NCBI GenBank assembly: GCA_015657635.1
Contig: JACDQM010000069.1
Span: 1-37,208, forward strand
Direction: 5' to 3'
DNA: 37,208 bases
DNA from: Roseateles sp.
GTDB taxonomy: Bacteria > Pseudomonadota > Gammaproteobacteria > Burkholderiales > Burkholderiaceae_C
Below the pieces are notes generated by a model. The model searched no databases. It saw nothing but the letters and a program-made list of their open reading frames with translations, and was not told the DNA's origin. Of this stretch, positions 25,093 through 33,356 are shown piece after piece. Position numbers and translations under genes: made by a program. The first letter of the stretch is position 1; every line of letters begins with the position of its first letter.

Positions 25093-28000
25093 ATGGACCT
25101 GCCGCGCGATTCCGAGTTTCCCGCCGACCTCAGTCCGCTGGCCTGGGTGCAGGAGGAACTGCGCCGCTCGCTGGAGTCGGTGCACAAGACCTTGAGGCGC
25201 TTCCTGCGCGACGGCGACAGCCGGCTGGGCAGTCTGGGCGGCGAAGTGCAGCCCAGCCAGGCCCTGCTGGGTGCGGCCGCGCAGTTGCACCAAGTCGCGG
25301 GCGTGGTGGCCCTGGTCGGCCTGTCCGGCGGTGCCACCGTGCTGCGCGCGGCTGAGGCGGCCGTCGCCCGGCTGGCACGTCAGCCGCTGAGTGTGGATCT
25401 GCCGGCGGTCGAGACCATCGAGCGTGCCGACTTCGCACTGCTGGCCTATATCGCCCGGCTGCTGGCCGGCAGCAAGACGTCCAGCCTGGCGCTGTTCGCG
25501 CCTTACCGTGAGTTGCAGCAGCTCAATGATGCCGAGCGCATCCATCCGGCCGATCTGTGGAGCCAGGAGTTTGCCTGGCGCGAACTGCCGGCTGAGCCGG
25601 CGGTGCAGCCGCTGGCGCCAAGCGCTGCCCGCGCTGCCTTTGAGGCACTGCTGCTGAGGCAGATGCGCGGCCCGCGGCCTGAATATGCCGCCGGCCTCAG
25701 CGACCTGTGTGCCGGCTTGGCCGCCGGTCTGGCGCAGCCGCAGGCCCGCACGCTGTGGCAGCTGGCTGCCGCTCAGTTCCAGGCCCAGGCACTCGGCCTG
25801 CTGAATCAGGATCTCTATGTGAAGCGCCTGGGCTCGCGCCTGCTGGCGCAGCTGCGCGCCGGTGGCGATGCCGGCACTTCGCAGCGCCTCGCTCAAGACC
25901 TGCTGTTCTTCTGTGCGCAAAGCCGTGCCGGCGCTGATGCGCCGCGCCTGGCTGCGGTGCGCGAGGTCTATCACCTCGGTGATGAAAGCGCCGGCGACTA
26001 TGAAGACCAGTCGCTCGGCCGCATCGACCCGAGCTGGGTGGCGCAGGCGCGGCGCCGCGTCGGCCTGGCCAAGGACAGCTGGTCGGCCGCCGCCGAGGGC
26101 GAGACCGCCCGCATGGCCGGGCTGGACGAGCAGTTTGCCGGGGTGGCCGAATCGCTGGGCCGCTTGTTCCCCAGCGGCGAGGTGCTGGGCGAGACCCTGC
26201 AGCGCGCCGTCGTGGCGACACTGCGCTCGAACCGGCCGCCCAAGCCTGATCTGGCGATGGAAGTGGCGACGTGCCTGCTCTACGTCGAGGCTGCGCTGGA
26301 CGATGCCGCCTTCGACAAACCAGAACAGGCCGAGCGCGTGCGCGAACTGGCGCGCCGCGTCGAATCCGTGGCGCACGGCGAGCCGCCCAAGCCGCTGGAC
26401 GACTGGATGGAGGAGCTGTATCGCCGCGTCTCCGACCGGCAGACGCTGGGCAGCGTGGTGCATGAGCTGCGCGCCAGCCTGTCCGAGATCGAGCGCCAGG
26501 TCGACCTCTATTTCCGCGAGCCCGACAAGCGCGAACTGCTGATTCCGGTGCCGGGCCAGTTGCAGGCCATGCGCGGCGTGCTGTCCGTGCTGGGCCTGGA
26601 CCAGGCCGCGCTGGCCAGCCTGCGCATGCGCGACGAGGTGGACCGCCTCGCCAACACCGAGGTGGACCCCGAGCGCGAAGGGCCGCGCGAGCTGTTCGAG
26701 CGCCTGGCCAACAACCTGGGCGCGATGGGCTTCATGATCGACATGCTCAGCGTCCAGCCCGCGCTGGCCAAGCGCATGTTCCGCTTTGACAACGAGACCG
26801 GCCGTCTGGACGCCTTGATGGGCCGCCGCAGCGGTGCCACCCAGGTGCCGGCGCCGAGCAGCCGCCTGGGTGATCTGGATGAGCCCAGCCTCACGCATCA
26901 GATGCAGGCGGCGGTGCAGGCCGCCGCCGATGGCGAGCGCGATGCGGGCGAGCTGGCTCGTGACCTGGAACGCTTGTCGCTGGAGGCCCGTGCGGCTGAC
27001 GAGACCGGGCTGGCGCAGGCCGCGCAATCGGCCCAGCGCCTGCTGGAGAGCGCGCCGGCCGAGCCTGAGGCCTTGTCCCAGGCGACGCAATCGCTGCAGG
27101 ACTTCATCGAGGCGCGCGCGCCTGCGCCTGAGCCTGCGTACGTGGCCGCGCCGATCGCGCCCTCGGTGCCCGCTGATATCGACGAAGAGATGCTGGGCAT
27201 CTTCTTGGAGGAAGCCGAGGAGGTGCTGGCTGCCGCGCGTGCCGGCTTGGTGGCGCTGGAGCGTGATCCTCAGGACCTGTCCGCGATGACCGATGTCAGG
27301 CGTGCCTTCCACACGCTCAAGGGCAGCTCGCGCATGGTCGGGCTGAACGCCTTCGGCGAGGGCGCCTGGGCCTGCGAACAGCTCTACAACGCCCGTCTGG
27401 GCGAACAAGCCGGAGCTGACCCGGCACTGCTGGCCTTCACGGCCGAAGCCCTGGACTATCTGGCCGACTGGCGTCACATCATCCTGGCGCGTGAGAGCAG
27501 CCCGCACAACCCCGATGGGCTGCGCCACAGCGCCGATGCATTGCGTCTGGAAGGCCGCTTGCTGCCGCTGGATTGGCCGGCGCCGACGCAGTTGGTCGCG
27601 GTCGAGAGCGAGCCCGCCAGCGAGACGCCGCTCGTCCCTGAGTCTGAACTGCCGCTGGCTGAATTGCCCGAGGTGCTTGAGGCAGCGGCCGCGCTGCCGG
27701 ATGTCCCCGAGTCCGTACCCGAGCTGGTCGCTGAGCTGGAGTTGGATGCCTCGCTCGCGGCTGAGTCCCTGGACGCAGCGCATGAGCCGACCGAGATGAT
27801 GGCGCTGGAGCCGGCCTTCGATCTGCTGGCGACGCCAGCGACGCCGGCACAGGACGTGGCTGCGCCGCTGAGCGATGCGGAACTGCCCAGCTTCGAGCTG
27901 CATCTGGACCTGGGCGAACTGGTCGAGCCGTCACCGGTTGACGAGCCGCTCATCGAAGCCGAGTTGGCGCCGGTGGAGCCGCCGATCAGCGCGCTGCCCG

Positions 28001-31000
28001 CCTTGACGCTGGTGTCCGACACCACGGCGGAACGCCTGGCCGAGCCTGAGCTCGCGCCGGACGAGAGCGAGGAAGATGTCAAGGTCATCGGGCCGCTGCG
28101 CATCAGCATCACCCTCTTCAACATCTTCCTCAATGAGGCCGATGAGCTGTCGCGTCGCCTCAGCACCAGCCTGGCTGAATGGGCGCTGGAACTGAGCGTT
28201 CCGGTGCCGGCAAGCTGCGAGGTGCAGGCCCATGCCTTGGCCGGCAATGCCGCCACCGTCGGCTATGAGGACTTGTCGGCTTTGGCGCGCGCGCTCGAGC
28301 ATGCGTTGGAACGCGCGCAGCGCGCCGGCGGCTACAGCAGCGACGAGGCGCAGCTCTTTGTTGACTCGGCCGATGAATTGCGCCGCTTGCTGCATCAGTT
28401 TGCCGCCGGCTTCCTGAAGCCGGTCGATGTCAGCTTGGTGGAGCGTCTGCAGGCCTATGTGCCGCAGCCTGCCCCCGAGATCCTAGATAGCGGCCCCTTG
28501 GGCTTGGAGCAGCTGATCGCGGCTGAAGCAGCGGACGATGCCGACTTCATCACCGGCCAGCCGGATCAGATCGACGCCGAGCTGTTTCCGATTTTTGAAC
28601 AGGAAGCGAGCGATCTGCTGGATCAGCTGCACGCCAGCCTGCGTGACTGGGCTGCGCAGCCGCAGGACCGCGGCCGTGCTGCGGCCACCATGCGCGCGCT
28701 GCACACCTTCAAGGGTGGCGCACGCCTGAGTGGTGCGATGCGTCTGGGCGAGCAGGCCCATGTGCTGGAATCAGCCGTCGAGGACCTGTTGCGTCAGGAC
28801 AGTCCGGCAGCCGGCGATGTGCAGCAGCTGCAGGCCGCGGCCGATGCACTGGAACATGGCTTCGACGAACTGCGCCGCAGTTTGATGGCCGCTCCGGCGG
28901 TGGCTGTCGAGGCCATGCCGGAGCCCGTCTTCGAACTGCCGGCAGTGCCTGCCGCGGCGTCCGTGCCCGCGCCATTGCTTGAGACCCTGGATGTGCCCGC
29001 AGCGGAACCTGCGTTCGCGCCCTTGCCTGAGTCTGAGGCGGCGACGCTGGTCGAGCCCGGCTCGCCGGACGTCGACTTGCTTGCGGCTGAAGCGCCGCCC
29101 GCCGTACCCCAAGGCGCGCAGATTGACTGGTCGCGCTTCATGCAAGGCGCCGAGCCTGAGGGTGGCGGCGAAGACAGCGGCAGCGTGGTCGCGTCGCAGG
29201 CGCTGGTGCGCGTGCGCGGGGCCTTGATCGAACGCATGGCCTCGCAGGCCGGCGAGGTGTCGATCCGCCGCTCGCGGCTGGAATCCGAGCTCTCGCAGAT
29301 GAAGAGCGCGCTGATCGATCTGGACGACAACCTGGAGCGACTGCGCACCCAGATGCGCGAGCTGGAGCTGCAGGCTGAAGCGCAGATGGGCGCTAGCCAG
29401 GATGCGGCCAAGCAGGCCGGACGTGACTTCGATCCGCTGGAGTTCGACCGGTTCACGCGCTTCCAGGAGTTGACGCGCATGCTGGCCGAGTCGGTCGGCG
29501 ACGTGGCCACGGTGCAGCGCTCCTTGCAGCGCAATGTGCAGCTCGGTGAAGACGAGCTGGCGGCGCAGTCGCGCCTGACGCGCGAGCTGCAGGACGACCT
29601 GCTGCGCACCCGCATGGTCGAATTCGACAGCCTGGCCGAGCGGCTGCACCGTGTGGTGCGCCAGGCCGCGCGCGATGCCGGCAAGCAGGTGCAGCTGGAG
29701 ATTGTCGGCGGCCATATCGACATGGACCGCAGCGTGCTGGAGCGTCTGACGGGTGCGTTCGAGCACGTGCTGCGCAACAGCGTCAGCCACGGCATCGAGG
29801 CGCCGGAAGCGCGTCAGGCTGCCGGCAAGTCGCCGCAGGGCACGATCAAGCTGCAGCTGGCGCAGGAAGGCAACGAAATCGTGCTGACCTTCGCCGATGA
29901 CGGCGCAGGCTTGAATCTGGTCGCCATCCGCGAGCGCGGCGAGAAGCTGGGCCTGGTGGCGCAGGGCGCGCCGCTGAGCGAACGCGAGTTGATGGAACTG
30001 GTCTTCACGCCGGGCTTTTCGACCGCCAGCCAGGTGACCGAGCTGGCGGGACGCGGCGTCGGCATGGACGTGGTGCGCTCGGAGGTCGACACGCTGGGTG
30101 GCTTCGTGAGCATCGAGTCTGTCGCCGGCCAGGGCGCGCGCTTCGAGCTGCACGTGCCGCTGACCACAGCACTGACGCAGATCGTGCAGCTGCGTTACGG
30201 CGACGCCTCGGTGGCCGTGCCGGCCAGCCTGATGGAATCGGTGCAGCGCATGCCGTTGGAGCAGGTCGAGCAGGCTTATGCCAGCGGGCAGCTGCAGGTC
30301 GGTGACTCGTCCGTGCCCTTCTATTGGCTGGGCGGGCTGTTGCGGCATAGTGGCCGCGGCATGCTGCTGGGGCGCAATCTGCCGGTGGTGCTGATCCGCA
30401 GTGCGCAGCAACGTCTGGCCGTGCATGTGGACGAGGTGCTGGGCAACCAGGAAGTGGTGGTCAAGAACCTCGGGCCGCAGCTCAGCGGGGTGCCCGGACT
30501 TGCCGGCATCAGCCTGCTGGCTTCCGGCGATGTGGCGCTGATCTACAACCCGGTGGCCCTGGCACACTGGTACGGCGCGGCTGCGCAGATGCATGCCCAG
30601 CATGGGACTGAGGAAGCGGTCAGCGCCGAGGAGGCTCCAGAGGTGCTGGCGCCGCTGGTGCTGGTGGTCGATGACTCGTTGACGGTGCGGCGTGTCACGC
30701 AGCGCCTGCTGGAGCGGGAGGGCTATCGCGTCGAACTGGCCAAGGACGGCCTCGACGCGATGGAGAAGCTGGGCGCCGACGAGCTGCCGGACGTGGTGCT
30801 TTCCGACATCGAGATGCCGCGCATGGACGGCTTCGATCTGGTCCGCAATATGCGCGCCGATGCTCGGCTGGCACCGCTGCCGGTGATCATGATCACCTCG
30901 CGGATTGCGCAGAAGCACCGTGACTATGCGCAGGAATTGGGGGTCGATCACTACCTGGGCAAGCCCTATGACGAAGACCTGCTCCTGAGTCTGATTGGCA

Positions 31001-31044
31001 AGTACACTTCGGCCGCTTCCACATCCACGCTGGGGGCGCTATAG
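25093..31044 (+). CDS. chpA: Hybrid chemotaxis histidine kinase ChpA/PilL of the type IV pilus system
   Basis: 1983 residues, the largest gene here. Residues 1-~560 hold degenerate Hpt/FimL-like helical segments. Hpt1 has FHTLKGSSRMVG (His740). An acidic Glu/Leu/Pro/Ala linker spans ~820-990. Hpt2-like AHALAGNAATVGY has His1047 but Ala in place of the usual Lys. Hpt3 has LHTFKGGARLSG (His1204). A CheA dimerisation region, an ATPase domain (HVLRNSVSHGIE with Asn1562, FADDGAGL, GRGVGMDVV), a CheW domain and a C-terminal receiver (phosphoacceptor Asp1905 in LSDIEMPRMDG, Lys in LGKPYDE) follow. It phosphorylates PilG and PilH to control twitching. Start 30 bases after pilJ, with AGGAAGG upstream. 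Fewer Hpt domains are evident than in Pseudomonas ChpA. Confidence 0.94.
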   Translation: MDLPRDSEFPADLSPLAWVQEELRRSLESVHKTLRRFLRDGDSRLGSLGGEVQPSQALLGAAAQLHQVAGVVALVGLSGGATVLRAAEAAVARLARQPLSVDLPAVETIERADFALLAYIARLLAGSKTSSLALFAPYRELQQLNDAERIHPADLWSQEFAWRELPAEPAVQPLAPSAARAAFEALLLRQMRGPRPEYAAGLSDLCAGLAAGLAQPQARTLWQLAAAQFQAQALGLLNQDLYVKRLGSRLLAQLRAGGDAGTSQRLAQDLLFFCAQSRAGADAPRLAAVREVYHLGDESAGDYEDQSLGRIDPSWVAQARRRVGLAKDSWSAAAEGETARMAGLDEQFAGVAESLGRLFPSGEVLGETLQRAVVATLRSNRPPKPDLAMEVATCLLYVEAALDDAAFDKPEQAERVRELARRVESVAHGEPPKPLDDWMEELYRRVSDRQTLGSVVHELRASLSEIERQVDLYFREPDKRELLIPVPGQLQAMRGVLSVLGLDQAALASLRMRDEVDRLANTEVDPEREGPRELFERLANNLGAMGFMIDMLSVQPALAKRMFRFDNETGRLDALMGRRSGATQVPAPSSRLGDLDEPSLTHQMQAAVQAAADGERDAGELARDLERLSLEARAADETGLAQAAQSAQRLLESAPAEPEALSQATQSLQDFIEARAPAPEPAYVAAPIAPSVPADIDEEMLGIFLEEAEEVLAAARAGLVALERDPQDLSAMTDVRRAFHTLKGSSRMVGLNAFGEGAWACEQLYNARLGEQAGADPALLAFTAEALDYLADWRHIILARESSPHNPDGLRHSADALRLEGRLLPLDWPAPTQLVAVESEPASETPLVPESELPLAELPEVLEAAAALPDVPESVPELVAELELDASLAAESLDAAHEPTEMMALEPAFDLLATPATPAQDVAAPLSDAELPSFELHLDLGELVEPSPVDEPLIEAELAPVEPPISALPALTLVSDTTAERLAEPELAPDESEEDVKVIGPLRISITLFNIFLNEADELSRRLSTSLAEWALELSVPVPASCEVQAHALAGNAATVGYEDLSALARALEHALERAQRAGGYSSDEAQLFVDSADELRRLLHQFAAGFLKPVDVSLVERLQAYVPQPAPEILDSGPLGLEQLIAAEAADDADFITGQPDQIDAELFPIFEQEASDLLDQLHASLRDWAAQPQDRGRAAATMRALHTFKGGARLSGAMRLGEQAHVLESAVEDLLRQDSPAAGDVQQLQAAADALEHGFDELRRSLMAAPAVAVEAMPEPVFELPAVPAAASVPAPLLETLDVPAAEPAFAPLPESEAATLVEPGSPDVDLLAAEAPPAVPQGAQIDWSRFMQGAEPEGGGEDSGSVVASQALVRVRGALIERMASQAGEVSIRRSRLESELSQMKSALIDLDDNLERLRTQMRELELQAEAQMGASQDAAKQAGRDFDPLEFDRFTRFQELTRMLAESVGDVATVQRSLQRNVQLGEDELAAQSRLTRELQDDLLRTRMVEFDSLAERLHRVVRQAARDAGKQVQLEIVGGHIDMDRSVLERLTGAFEHVLRNSVSHGIEAPEARQAAGKSPQGTIKLQLAQEGNEIVLTFADDGAGLNLVAIRERGEKLGLVAQGAPLSERELMELVFTPGFSTASQVTELAGRGVGMDVVRSEVDTLGGFVSIESVAGQGARFELHVPLTTALTQIVQLRYGDASVAVPASLMESVQRMPLEQVEQAYASGQLQVGDSSVPFYWLGGLLRHSGRGMLLGRNLPVVLIRSAQQRLAVHVDEVLGNQEVVVKNLGPQLSGVPGLAGISLLASGDVALIYNPVALAHWYGAAAQMHAQHGTEEAVSAEEAPEVLAPLVLVVDDSLTVRRVTQRLLEREGYRVELAKDGLDAMEKLGADELPDVVLSDIEMPRMDGFDLVRNMRADARLAPLPVIMITSRIAQKHRDYAQELGVDHYLGKPYDEDLLLSLIGKYTSAASTSTLGAL

Positions 31045-31123
31045 GCTGGGTGGGTCTGGCAGTTCGACCCTTCAATATTGACGATGGACGCGCTCAGGCC
31101 GCAGTCCGCGCAGGGTGGGAACA

Positions 31124-32161
31124 ATGTCGGAAGTCGTTGATCATCTGGCTGAGCTGACGGGTTTCAGGGACCGTGACGTGATGGACGTCACGCTGGTTTC
31201 AGTCCTGCGAGACCTGCTGGAACCGCTGTCGGTCGCCATCTATCGGCTGGTCGGAGAGGCTGGACAGGAGCACTGGCTGACCCGGGCTCGCCTGAAACTG
31301 GCTGATGCGGTGGCGACTGCAGACCCGCTGTCCTTCGATCAAAGCCACCTGCCTGTCGCTGCTTCAGAGCCCGAACGGCTGGAATGCATGCGCGGCCGGG
31401 TCGTGATGGATCGCCACGAAGGCGATCACTGGATCACGCTGTTCCCGATCGCCACTGAGCGTGAAGTGGTGGGCGTGCTCGAAATCGCCTCGCCGGCCAA
31501 GCTGGAAGCGGCGGCACAGCGCACCGTCGGCAGCATCCTGAAGATTTATCACAACTTTCTCGGCTTGCTCGATTACAGCGAGCGCGACACGCTGACGGGC
31601 CTGCTGAATCGCAAGACCTTCGACGAGAGCTTTCTCAAGGCTGTGGGCGATCTGGTGCAGCGCGACCCTGCGGCACAGTCGGTGACCGAGCGGCGGCATG
31701 AAGTCCGCGATGCCGGCTACTGGCTGGGCGTGATCGATATCGACCACTTCAAGCGCGTCAACGACAGCTTCGGCCACCTCATCGGCGATGAGGTGCTGTT
31801 GCTGCTGTCGCGCCTGATGCGCAGCAGTTTTCGATTCCATGACCTGCTGTACCGCTTCGGCGGCGAGGAATTCGTCGTGCTGATGCGCTGCCAGGATGAG
31901 GCGTCGGCGCTGCAGGCGTTCGAGCGCCTGCGCCACAACACGCGCCAGTATGTGTTCCCGCAGGCTGGCCGTATCACGATCAGCATCGGCTTCACCCGTG
32001 TGCGCGGCGGCGACACACCAGCCAGCGCCTTCGAGCGCGCAGACCGGGCGGTCTATCACGCCAAGGGGGCCGGGCGCGATCAGGTGCAGAGCCATGCCCA
32101 GCTGCTCGCCCAGGGCCTGATCGAGGAGCACGCGCAGACCAGCGCGATGGAGCTGTTCTGA
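31124..32161 (+). CDS. GGDEF-domain protein, probable diguanylate cyclase
   Basis: 345 residues from the ATG at 31124, preceded by AGGGTGGGA; a GTG three codons upstream is the alternative. The N-terminal ~165 residues look like a soluble GAF-type sensor (FPIATEREVVGVLEIASP), without membrane segments. The C-terminal GGDEF domain begins with RDTLTGLLNRKTFDESF and has an active signature GGEEF at residues 246-250, preceded by RFHD five residues upstream, the expected place of the product-inhibition I-site. It probably makes cyclic di-GMP from GTP with feedback control. It starts 79 bases after chpA on the same strand, so a link to pilus behaviour is plausible but not proven. Confidence 0.9.
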   Translation: MSEVVDHLAELTGFRDRDVMDVTLVSVLRDLLEPLSVAIYRLVGEAGQEHWLTRARLKLADAVATADPLSFDQSHLPVAASEPERLECMRGRVVMDRHEGDHWITLFPIATEREVVGVLEIASPAKLEAAAQRTVGSILKIYHNFLGLLDYSERDTLTGLLNRKTFDESFLKAVGDLVQRDPAAQSVTERRHEVRDAGYWLGVIDIDHFKRVNDSFGHLIGDEVLLLLSRLMRSSFRFHDLLYRFGGEEFVVLMRCQDEASALQAFERLRHNTRQYVFPQAGRITISIGFTRVRGGDTPASAFERADRAVYHAKGAGRDQVQSHAQLLAQGLIEEHAQTSAMELF

Positions 32162-32210
32162 GCCCTCTGGGGTGACGACCGGCAGACTCGGTAGAAACCC
32201 TTTAAGCTCG

Positions 32211-32230
32211 CGACTCCTCTGCAGGAGTTG
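32211..32230 (+). promoter_or_regulatory. Hairpin that hides the ribosome binding site of the hydrolase gene
   Basis: CGACTCCT (32211-32218) pairs with AGGAGTTG (32223-32230), eight pairs including one G-U, around the loop CTGC. The AGGAG ribosome binding site (32223-32227), 7 bases before the ATG at 32235, is wholly inside the stem. Such an arrangement suggests translational control, for example by temperature or ribosome arrival; the anti-ribosome-binding sequence could also be chance. Confidence 0.5.
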
Positions 32231-32234
32231 CCCT

Positions 32235-33251
32235 ATGCCGACCCTTTCGCGTTCCCTGAGTCGCTGGCTCGCCGCCGTGGCCCTGGCGTGGCCGCTGCTG
32301 CCTGTGCAGGCCGACACCGCGCTGGCGCTGGCGGGCGAATCGCGCGAGGTGGACACGCAGGCCGGCGCGGCAGGCTTCGAGGCCCACGACCTGGATCTGC
32401 GCGATGCCGGCCGACAGCGCGATGTGCCGATGCGTCTGTACTGGCCGGCCCGCGCGGCGGCAGGCGCCAAGGTGCCGCTGGTGGTGTTCTCGCACGGCCT
32501 GGGCGGCTCGCGCCGCGGCTACAGCTATCTGGGCCAGTACTGGGCCAGCCAGGGTTACGCCAGCTTGCATGTGCAGCATGTGGGCAGCGACCGGCAGGTC
32601 TGGATGGGCAATCCCTTTGGCCTGGTCTCTCGGCTGCAGGATGCTGCCCAGGAGCGCGAAGCCGAGGCGCGCGTGCTGGATGTGCGTTTCGCGCTGGACC
32701 AGTTGCTGGCAAGTGAACGCGGCATGCGCATCGATGCCGACCGCATCGTCGCGGCCGGCCACTCTTATGGCGCCAACACCACCTTGCTGCTGGCCGGCGC
32801 GCGCGTGGCGCGCAGCGGCCAGGACGGTGCGCTGATGGATCTGCGCGACCCGCGCATCAAGGCGGCCATCCTGATCTCGGCGCCGCCTTTCCACGGCCGG
32901 GGCGATAGCGCTGCGATCCTGAAGCCGGTCAGCATCCCGACACTGCACATCACCGCCACCGAGGACATCATCCGCATCCCGGGCTTCTACTCCGAAGCCA
33001 AGGACCGCGTGGCCCTGTACGAGGCCACTGGCAGCAGCGCCAAGGAACTGGTGGTGTTTGCCGGCGGCTCGCACAGCATCTTCACCGACCGCGCCGGCAC
33101 CGGCGGCGCGGTGCTGAATCCGCGCGTCAAGACCGCCACCAAGGAATTGACGCTGGCCTTCCTGGCCCGCATGTTCGAGGGCCGCGAGGAGGGCCTGCTG
33201 CGCTGGGCCGAGCGCCATGCCGACCTGATTGCGAGCAAGCTGCGTTCGTGA
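32235..33251 (+). CDS. Exported alpha/beta hydrolase (dienelactone hydrolase/PAF-acetylhydrolase-like)
   Basis: 338 residues from the ATG at 32235. Residues 1-27 form a signal peptide (RWLAAVALAWPLLPVQADT), so it acts in the periplasm or outside. FSHGLGGSRRG around residue 86-95 provides the oxyanion hole, GHSYGANT the nucleophile Ser177, and Asp244 (TATEDIIRIPG) and His280 (AGGSHSIFTD) complete a plausible triad. The closest style I recognise is the predicted dienelactone hydrolase or platelet-activating-factor acetylhydrolase-like group; the substrate is an unknown ester. A longer in-frame start at 32172 would spoil the signal peptide. It is convergent with the photolyase gene. Confidence 0.85.
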   Translation: MPTLSRSLSRWLAAVALAWPLLPVQADTALALAGESREVDTQAGAAGFEAHDLDLRDAGRQRDVPMRLYWPARAAAGAKVPLVVFSHGLGGSRRGYSYLGQYWASQGYASLHVQHVGSDRQVWMGNPFGLVSRLQDAAQEREAEARVLDVRFALDQLLASERGMRIDADRIVAAGHSYGANTTLLLAGARVARSGQDGALMDLRDPRIKAAILISAPPFHGRGDSAAILKPVSIPTLHITATEDIIRIPGFYSEAKDRVALYEATGSSAKELVVFAGGSHSIFTDRAGTGGAVLNPRVKTATKELTLAFLARMFEGREEGLLRWAERHADLIASKLRS

Positions 33252-33297
33252 CGATGTCAGCTGCCGCTGCGCAAGCGCGCCGCACTGATCCCGATGC

Positions 33298-33319
33298 GCC
33301 GGGACCAAACAGTTCCGGC
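33298..33319. repeat. Hairpin between the convergent hydrolase and photolyase genes
   Basis: GCCGGGAC (33298-33305) pairs with GTTCCGGC (33312-33319), with one G-T wobble, around CAAACA. Its place between two convergent 3' ends suits a bidirectional terminator, but no T-run follows on either side, so a rho-independent call is not secure. Confidence 0.35.
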
Positions 33320-33356
33320 CCATCGCTGCCCCGCGCCACCCTGGGCATGAGGTGAC

